Shown: piece by piece, positions 4,640-7,880 of the stretch
Position numbering within the stretch: position 1 is the stretch's first letter
Layout: each line of letters begins with the position of its first letter
NCBI GenBank assembly: GCA_023265735.1
Contig: JAHFSN010000077.1
Span: 1-7,880 of the forward strand
Origin: Spirochaetaceae bacterium
Lineage (GTDB): Bacteria > Spirochaetota > Spirochaetia > JABEVK01
Direction of reading: 5' to 3'
Length of the DNA stretch: 7,880 bases
The notes under the pieces: model-generated
The model's database searches: none
Seen by the model: only the letters and a program-made list of their open reading frames with translations
What the model was told of the DNA's origin: nothing
Position numbers and translations under genes: made by a program

Positions 4640-5197
4640 ATGGCCCGAGCTTGGTACATCCTCCAGACGTACTCCCAATTTGAGAATCGTGTCGAGCGGA
4701 ATATCCGCCTCCTGATGGAGGAGGGTGGTCCCCTCGCCACCGGTGTTTTTGACATTAAGGTCCCGACCGAGCGGGTTGTGGAAACCAAGAACGGCAAGCG
4801 GGTCGAGAAAGAGGTCAAGATTTGGCCCGGCTACATCCTTCTGGAAATGGACCTTCCCAACCTGGGCTGGAAAGAAATCGTGTCCCCCATCAAGCGGCTT
4901 CAGGGGGTCAGCGGATTTGTGGGTGTGGTGGGCAACGCCAAGCCCATGCCCGTTTCCAACGACGAAGTGAAGCAGATCCTGATGCGTTCGGGTGACATCA
5001 AGTCCGACAAGTCGGTTCTGGTTCAGCATAACTTCCGCGAAGGTATGGAGGTTCGGATCAACGAAGGACCCTTCGAGTCGTTTACGGGAAGCATCGAGGA
5101 AGTGAATTTGGTGAAGCAGAAGCTTCGGGTCATGGTGGGCATCTTTGGCCGGGCCACTCCCGTCGAAGTCGACTTCCATCAGGTGGAAAAAGTTTGA
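4640..5197 (+). CDS. nusG: Transcription termination/antitermination protein NusG
   Basis: A 185-residue NusG, which travels with RNA polymerase, affects pausing and Rho termination, and couples transcription to translation through S10. The N-terminal NGN domain spans about 1-125: WYILQTYSQFENRVER (5-20), FDIKVPTERVVE (37-48) and the PGY core WPGYILLEMDL (62-72). The C-terminal KOW domain covers about 132-185, with GMEVRINEGPFESFTGSIEE (135-154) and MVGIFGRATPVEVDFHQVEK. The extra sequence between VEKEVK and the GFVG segment is of normal size, and there is no insertion domain. AAGGAGG at 4628-4634 overlaps the secE stop and lies 5 nt before ATG 4640. The protein reads like spirochaete NusG. 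Confidence 0.96.
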   Translation: MARAWYILQTYSQFENRVERNIRLLMEEGGPLATGVFDIKVPTERVVETKNGKRVEKEVKIWPGYILLEMDLPNLGWKEIVSPIKRLQGVSGFVGVVGNAKPMPVSNDEVKQILMRSGDIKSDKSVLVQHNFREGMEVRINEGPFESFTGSIEEVNLVKQKLRVMVGIFGRATPVEVDFHQVEKV

Positions 5198-5199
5198 AC

Positions 5200-5225
5200 C
5201 TGGGCCGAGCCCAGCAGAGTTTTTT
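5200..5225 (+). terminator. Terminator-like hairpin after nusG
   Basis: CTGGGC (5200-5205) and GCCCAG (5209-5214) form a perfect 6-bp stem on a CGA triloop, followed after 5 nt (CAGAG) by six T residues (5220-5225). It starts 2 nt after the nusG stop. The gap between stem and T-run and the short stem suggest partial termination or pausing, since rplK to rpoB probably still need read-through. Confidence 0.5.
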
Positions 5226-5309
5226 GAAAGACTAGCGGTAAAACGCAGTTCAGTCCGGCGGGGTTTCGGCTCCGCTGGCAAGTCGGAACGTTGTTTCCGG
5301 CTGTTGGGA

Positions 5310-5328
5310 GACCTTCCTTGGGAAGGTC
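5310..5328 (+). promoter_or_regulatory. Leader hairpin before rplK, possible L1 control site
   Basis: GACCTTCC (5310-5317) and GGAAGGTC (5321-5328) form a perfect 8-bp stem on a TTG loop. Immediately 3' is GATAGC and 5' is GTTGGGA, leaving room for a short lower stem (GCT 5300-5302 with AGC 5332-5334) around an asymmetric loop. Ribosomal protein L1 represses its own L11 operon in several bacteria by binding such a leader. The hairpin ends 12 nt before the rplK ribosome binding site. The hairpin is seen; the role is inference. Confidence 0.4.
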
Positions 5329-5352
5329 GATAGCACCACAAGGAGAGCTGTC

Positions 5353-5784
5353 ATGGCCAAGAAAAAGATCACAGCGGTGATTAAGTTGCAATGCCCCGCC
5401 GGCAAAGCAACCCCCGCTCCCCCGGTCGGTCCCGCCCTCGGGCCCCACGGGGTATCCGCTCCCCAGTTCGTTCAGCAGTTTAACGACCGCACGAAGAGCA
5501 TGGAAGTCGGACTCATCATCCCCGCGATTATCACGGTGTACTCGGATAAGTCCTTCACGTTTATCCTCAAGACGCCCCCGGCGTCCGTGCTCATCAAGAA
5601 GGCCACGGGCATCGAGAAGGGAAGTCCCGAGTCGCACAAGACCAAGGTGGGGACCATCAGCAAGGCGAAGGTCGAAGAGATCGCCAAGCTCAAGATGCCC
5701 GACCTGAACGCCAACGACATCGAAGCCGCCAAGAGAATCATCGCTGGTACGGCCCGTTCGATGGGTGTTGAGGTGGAAAAATGA
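5353..5784 (+). CDS. rplK: 50S ribosomal protein L11
   Basis: A 143-residue L11, the rRNA-binding protein of the GTPase-associated centre and the stalk base. The N-terminal domain (about 1-72) carries the proline-rich switch KLQCPAGKATPAPPVGPALG (11-30) and the HGVSAPQFVQQFNDRT helix (32-47). The C-terminal rRNA-binding domain (about 75-143) has FILKTPPASVLIKKATGI, GTISKAKVEEIAKLKMPDLN (100-119) and ends AKRIIAGTARSMGVEVE. The start is fixed by AGGAG (5341-5345) 7 nt before ATG 5353. A 155-nt leader with two hairpins separates it from nusG, while its stop overlaps the rplA start by 4 nt (ATGA), so L11 and L1 are translationally coupled. Confidence 0.97.
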   Translation: MAKKKITAVIKLQCPAGKATPAPPVGPALGPHGVSAPQFVQQFNDRTKSMEVGLIIPAIITVYSDKSFTFILKTPPASVLIKKATGIEKGSPESHKTKVGTISKAKVEEIAKLKMPDLNANDIEAAKRIIAGTARSMGVEVEK

Positions 5785-6470
5785 AGCACGGTAAGAAATA
5801 CTCCGCCGCCGTCGAGAAGATCGACGCCGACAAGCTGTACGCCTACGAAGAGGCCCTGGGCCTCGTGAAGACCCTGGCGTTTGCCAAGTTTGACGAAACC
5901 GTGGAAATCTCGGTGAAGCTCAACCTGAAGAAGAACCACACCGTCCGCGACACCGTGGTGTTCCCGAACACTTTCCAAGGCGAAAAGAAGATCCTCGTGT
6001 TCGCCAAGGGCGAGAAGGCCGACGAAGCCCGGGCCAATGGCGCCGCCTTCGTGGGTGACGCCGACCTGATCGAGAAGATCCGGGGCGGCTGGATGGAATT
6101 CGATATCTGCGTGGCGACCCCTGACATGATGAAGGACGTCGGCCGGCTGGGCCCCATCCTGGGCCGCCGAGGCCTGATGCCCAACCCGAAGACCGGTACG
6201 GTGACGAACGACCTGACCGCGGCCATCAAGGAACTGAAGGCCGGGCGGATCGAGTTCCGGGCCGACAAGACGGGCGTGGTTCACCTCCCCGTGGGCAAGG
6301 TTTCCATGGAGCCGACCAAGGTCAACGAAAACGTCCAGACCTTTATGACCGAACTGGAGCGCCGGCGCCCCGCCGACCTCAAGGGCGACTACATCAAGTC
6401 CGTCGCCGTCAGCTCCACCATGGGACCCGGCGTGAAGATTCAGTTCAAGATCGCCAAGGACAAGGAGTAA
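5781..6470 (+). CDS. rplA: 50S ribosomal protein L1
   Basis: A 229-residue L1, which forms the mobile L1 stalk that helps release E-site tRNA, and in many bacteria represses its own L11-L1 mRNA. The signature GRLGPILGRRGLMPNPKTGTVT is at 121-142. Other marks are VEISVKLNLKKNHTVRDTVV (41-60) in domain I, the central domain with ILVFAKGEKADEARANGAAF (71-90) and the C-terminal return to domain I with YIKSVAVSSTMGPGVKI (204-220). Length is normal for the family. ATG 5781 overlaps the rplK stop within ATGA and has a GAGG-type site just upstream, inside rplK. Its own stop overlaps the ribosome binding site of rplJ. Confidence 0.97.
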   Translation: MKHGKKYSAAVEKIDADKLYAYEEALGLVKTLAFAKFDETVEISVKLNLKKNHTVRDTVVFPNTFQGEKKILVFAKGEKADEARANGAAFVGDADLIEKIRGGWMEFDICVATPDMMKDVGRLGPILGRRGLMPNPKTGTVTNDLTAAIKELKAGRIEFRADKTGVVHLPVGKVSMEPTKVNENVQTFMTELERRRPADLKGDYIKSVAVSSTMGPGVKIQFKIAKDKE

Positions 6471-6473
6471 GCC

Positions 6474-7010
6474 ATGTCGGAAAAGAAGATTCAGCCTGCC
6501 AAGATTGAAGCCGTCGCCGACCTCGAAAAGCAATTCGAGGGCGTCAACGACTATATCTTCGCCAGCTACCGCGGCATGACCGTGGAACAGCTCTTTACCC
6601 TTCGGCGCCAGCTCCGCAAGGAGAACGCCGAGTTCAAGGTCGTGAAGAACAACTTCGCCAAGATTGTGTTCCGCAACCGCAAGGCCGACGGACTCGACGG
6701 ATACTTGGTGGGACCCACCGCCGTGGCCCTGGCCCGGAAGGATTCGGGCCCCGTGGCCAAGATCCTGGTGGAGTTCGCCAAGGAAGTTCCTACCCTCGAG
6801 CTCAAGGGCGGTTACATTGGCGGCGGCGTGTTCGACGCTAAGCAGGTCGAGGCGTTCTCGAAGCTGCCCGGAAAGAACGAGCTGCTGTCCATGCTGATGG
6901 GAACCATGAAGGCTCCTGCCCAGAACATGGTCTTCGCCCTCAACGGTGTGGCTTCCAAGCTGGTTCGCACCCTGGCTGCGTACGGAGAAAAGAAAGCTTC
7001 GGGAGAGTAG
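6474..7010 (+). CDS. rplJ: 50S ribosomal protein L10
   Basis: A 178-residue L10, which anchors L12 dimers on the ribosomal stalk and binds 23S rRNA beside L11. The N-terminal globular domain has DYIFASYRGMTVEQLFTLRR (26-45) and RKENAEFKVVKNNFAKIVF (48-66), both typical, followed by DGYLVGPTAVAL (75-86). The C-terminal helix that carries L12 covers about 133-170 (KNELLSMLMGTMKAPAQNMVF, then VASKLVRTLAAYGEKK). The ribosome binding site AAGGAG (6462-6467) lies within the end of rplA and is 6 nt from ATG 6474. A hairpin starts within the last codons and continues past the stop. Confidence 0.97.
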   Translation: MSEKKIQPAKIEAVADLEKQFEGVNDYIFASYRGMTVEQLFTLRRQLRKENAEFKVVKNNFAKIVFRNRKADGLDGYLVGPTAVALARKDSGPVAKILVEFAKEVPTLELKGGYIGGGVFDAKQVEAFSKLPGKNELLSMLMGTMKAPAQNMVFALNGVASKLVRTLAAYGEKKASGE

Positions 7011-7020
7011 TCCCCCGAAG
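6997..7020 (+). other. Hairpin spanning the rplJ stop codon
   Basis: CTTCGGG (6997-7003) and CCCGAAG (7014-7020) form a 7-bp stem on a 10-nt loop that includes the rplJ TAG stop. No T-run follows, so it is not a terminator. It could slow decay or mark a processing point in the 84-nt rplJ-rplL gap, where many bacteria raise L12 output above L10. The gap holds nothing else recognisable besides the AAGGAG of rplL. Confidence 0.35.
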
Positions 7021-7094
7021 ATAGAAAATCCCTCTGGGTCAGTCTTCGAACGTAAGCCTGCTGTCCCGGTTGTAAGAATAAAGGAGAAGATAAT

Positions 7095-7478
7095 ATGGCT
7101 AAGCTCTCTCTCGACGAAATCGTCAATGCGGTTTCGGAACTGACCGTCCTCGAGGTTTCCCAGCTGGTGAAGGCCTTCGAAGAGAAATTTGGTGTGACCG
7201 CTGCCGCTCCCGTGGCTGTTGCCGCTGCCGGCCCCGCTGCCGCTGCCGCTCCCGCTGCCGAGGAGAAGTCCGAGTTTGACGTGATCCTCAAGTCCGCTGG
7301 TGAGAAGAAGATCGACGTGATCAAGGCTGTCCGCGAGATCACCGCCCTGGGCCTGAAAGAAGCCAAGGACCTGGTGGAAGCTGGCGGCAAGGCCGTCAAG
7401 GAAGGTGTCAGCAAGGCCGAGGCCGAAGACATCAAGAAGAAGCTCGTTGCTGCGGGCGCTGAAGTTGAAATTAAGTAA
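7095..7478 (+). CDS. rplL: 50S ribosomal protein L7/L12
   Basis: A 127-residue L12, the multi-copy stalk protein that recruits translational GTPases. The N-terminal dimerisation domain spans 1-34 (LSLDEIVNAVSELTVLEVSQ). The flexible hinge, about 36-56, is almost all Ala with some Pro, Val and Gly. The C-terminal domain, 59-127, has FDVILKSAGEKKIDVIKAVR (61-80) and GLKEAKDLVEAGGKAVKEGV, the factor-binding surface. The hinge is encoded by repeated GCTGCC/GCTCCC units at about 7200-7260. AAGGAG (7081-7086) lies 8 nt before ATG 7095. The stop is followed by a large terminator-like structure before rpoB. Confidence 0.97.
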   Translation: MAKLSLDEIVNAVSELTVLEVSQLVKAFEEKFGVTAAAPVAVAAAGPAAAAAPAAEEKSEFDVILKSAGEKKIDVIKAVREITALGLKEAKDLVEAGGKAVKEGVSKAEAEDIKKKLVAAGAEVEIK

Positions 7479-7510
7479 GGGATTCGCCCTTACTGCCGTT
7501 TTCTCGTAGA

Positions 7511-7582
7511 CCGCCGAATCGAACTGGGAGTTTGCGGAATGGAAGTTCCGCAAACTCCCAGGGACATTCGGTGGCTTTTTTT
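7511..7582 (+). terminator. Large composite terminator/attenuator between rplL and rpoB
   Basis: The inner stem is a perfect 16 bp, 7524-7539 with 7546-7561, on a 6-nt loop. An outer 9-bp stem, 7511-7519 with 7566-7574 (one G-U pair), is joined through a 4x4 internal loop (CGAA against GGAC) that can form tandem G-A and A-G mismatches. One C and then seven T residues (7576-7582) follow. This has all the features of a strong intrinsic terminator, yet it lies only 14 nt before rpoB, so it must act as a partial attenuator or as an RNase III-type processing site. A 32-nt unstructured spacer separates it from rplL. Confidence 0.85.
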
Positions 7583-7596
7583 GTCAGGGGGGACAC

Positions 7597-7880
7597 ATGA
7601 ATTTGACACGTCCGAAGAAGATAGATCGGGTGTACATTGGCAAAGAGGCCCAGGAGGTCATGGAGCTTCCCGACCTCATCGACATCCAACTGTCATCCTA
7701 CGAGCGCTTCCTCCAGAGGGTCACCCTTCAGGATAAGAAGCCCTTGAATCGCCAGGGTCTGGAAGAAGTGTTCCAGGAAACCTTCCCCATCGTCAGTCAG
7801 AACGAAGAACTGACCCTCGAATACAGTCATTATACCCTAGATGAAGCTGGGGTCAAATTTTCTGAGAACGAATGCAAAAA
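7597..7880 (+). CDS. rpoB: DNA-directed RNA polymerase beta subunit (5' part)
   Basis: The first 94 codons of rpoB, cut off by the window end, encoding the beta subunit of RNA polymerase. The start of the protrusion domain is readable: KKIDRVYIGKEAQEVMELPDL (7-27, trimmed here), then LIDIQLSSYERFLQ, the pair common to bacterial RpoB, then GLEEVFQETFPI and LTLEYSHYTLDEAGVKFSEN. The motifs MELPDLxxIQ and YTLDE-x-x-KFSE match spirochaete RpoB closely. ATG 7597 follows an AGGGGGGA site (7586-7593) by 3 nt; the ribosome binding site begins within 4 nt of the terminator T-run, so read-through and translation start may affect each other. The rest, and probably rpoC, lie to the right. Confidence 0.95.
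   Translation, partial: MNLTRPKKIDRVYIGKEAQEVMELPDLIDIQLSSYERFLQRVTLQDKKPLNRQGLEEVFQETFPIVSQNEELTLEYSHYTLDEAGVKFSENECK

Noticed and set aside
7200..7260. GCTGCC repeats as a microsatellite or mobile repeat
   Set aside because: They encode the Ala-rich flexible hinge expected in L7/L12, so protein function explains them.
5472..7553. 693-residue minus-strand open frame antisense to rplK, rplA, rplJ and rplL
   Set aside because: It mirrors the codon structure of highly conserved ribosomal genes. Its Gly/Ser repeat is just the complement of the Ala-rich L12 hinge, it has no ribosome binding site, and no domain is seen.

Overview
The window most likely comes from a high-GC spirochaete (phylum Spirochaetota). 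This rests on remembered family sequences, not a search. NusG, L11 (GPALGPHGVSAPQF), L10 (RKENAEFKVVKNNFAKI) and the RpoB N-terminus (MELPDLIDIQ, YTLDEAGVKF) all read like Treponema/Spirochaeta proteins. The order rpmG - tRNA-Trp - secE - nusG - rplK - rplA - rplJ - rplL - rpoB is the usual bacterial one. Phylum confidence is about 0.7; I do not name a genus.

Layout. (1) 1-335 has no convincing gene. It holds a GC-rich, hairpin-dense block centred on an imperfect inverted repeat with 52-nt arms (104-210), then an AT-rich stretch with a promoter and a palindromic operator. (2) 336-3372 is a tightly packed plus-strand accessory operon: an ArsR-type repressor, a RibD_C/DHFR-fold protein, a 467-residue protein made of three tandem SRPBCC (AHSA1-like) domains, and a second RibD_C/DHFR-fold gene cut by one in-frame TAA. 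(3) A symmetric terminator hairpin (3381-3405) separates this operon from a convergent minus-strand thiol peroxidase gene, tpx (3434-3931). (4) 3932-4063 is a divergent promoter region with a near-consensus sigma-70-type promoter facing right. (5) 4064 to the end is the transcription/translation operon: tRNA-Thr(GGT), rpmG, tRNA-Trp(CCA), secE, nusG, rplK, rplA, rplJ, rplL and the 5' end of rpoB. It carries internal RNA structures after nusG, before rplK, at the rplJ/rplL junction and, most strikingly, a 25-bp composite hairpin plus T-run just upstream of rpoB.

How the genes fit together. The right-hand half is housekeeping: two tRNAs, ribosomal proteins L33, L11, L1, L10 and L12, the SecE translocon subunit, the NusG elongation factor and the RNA polymerase beta subunit, with hairpins placed where stoichiometry is usually adjusted. 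The left-hand operon is the accessory part. Its start/stop overlaps and a palindrome overlapping the first possible start codon suggest an autoregulated unit in which an ArsR-like repressor responds to an unknown signal and controls ligand-binding SRPBCC domains and NAD(P)H-reductase-like proteins. Its substrate is unknown. The fused triple SRPBCC protein and the interrupted last gene are the features most worth following up.
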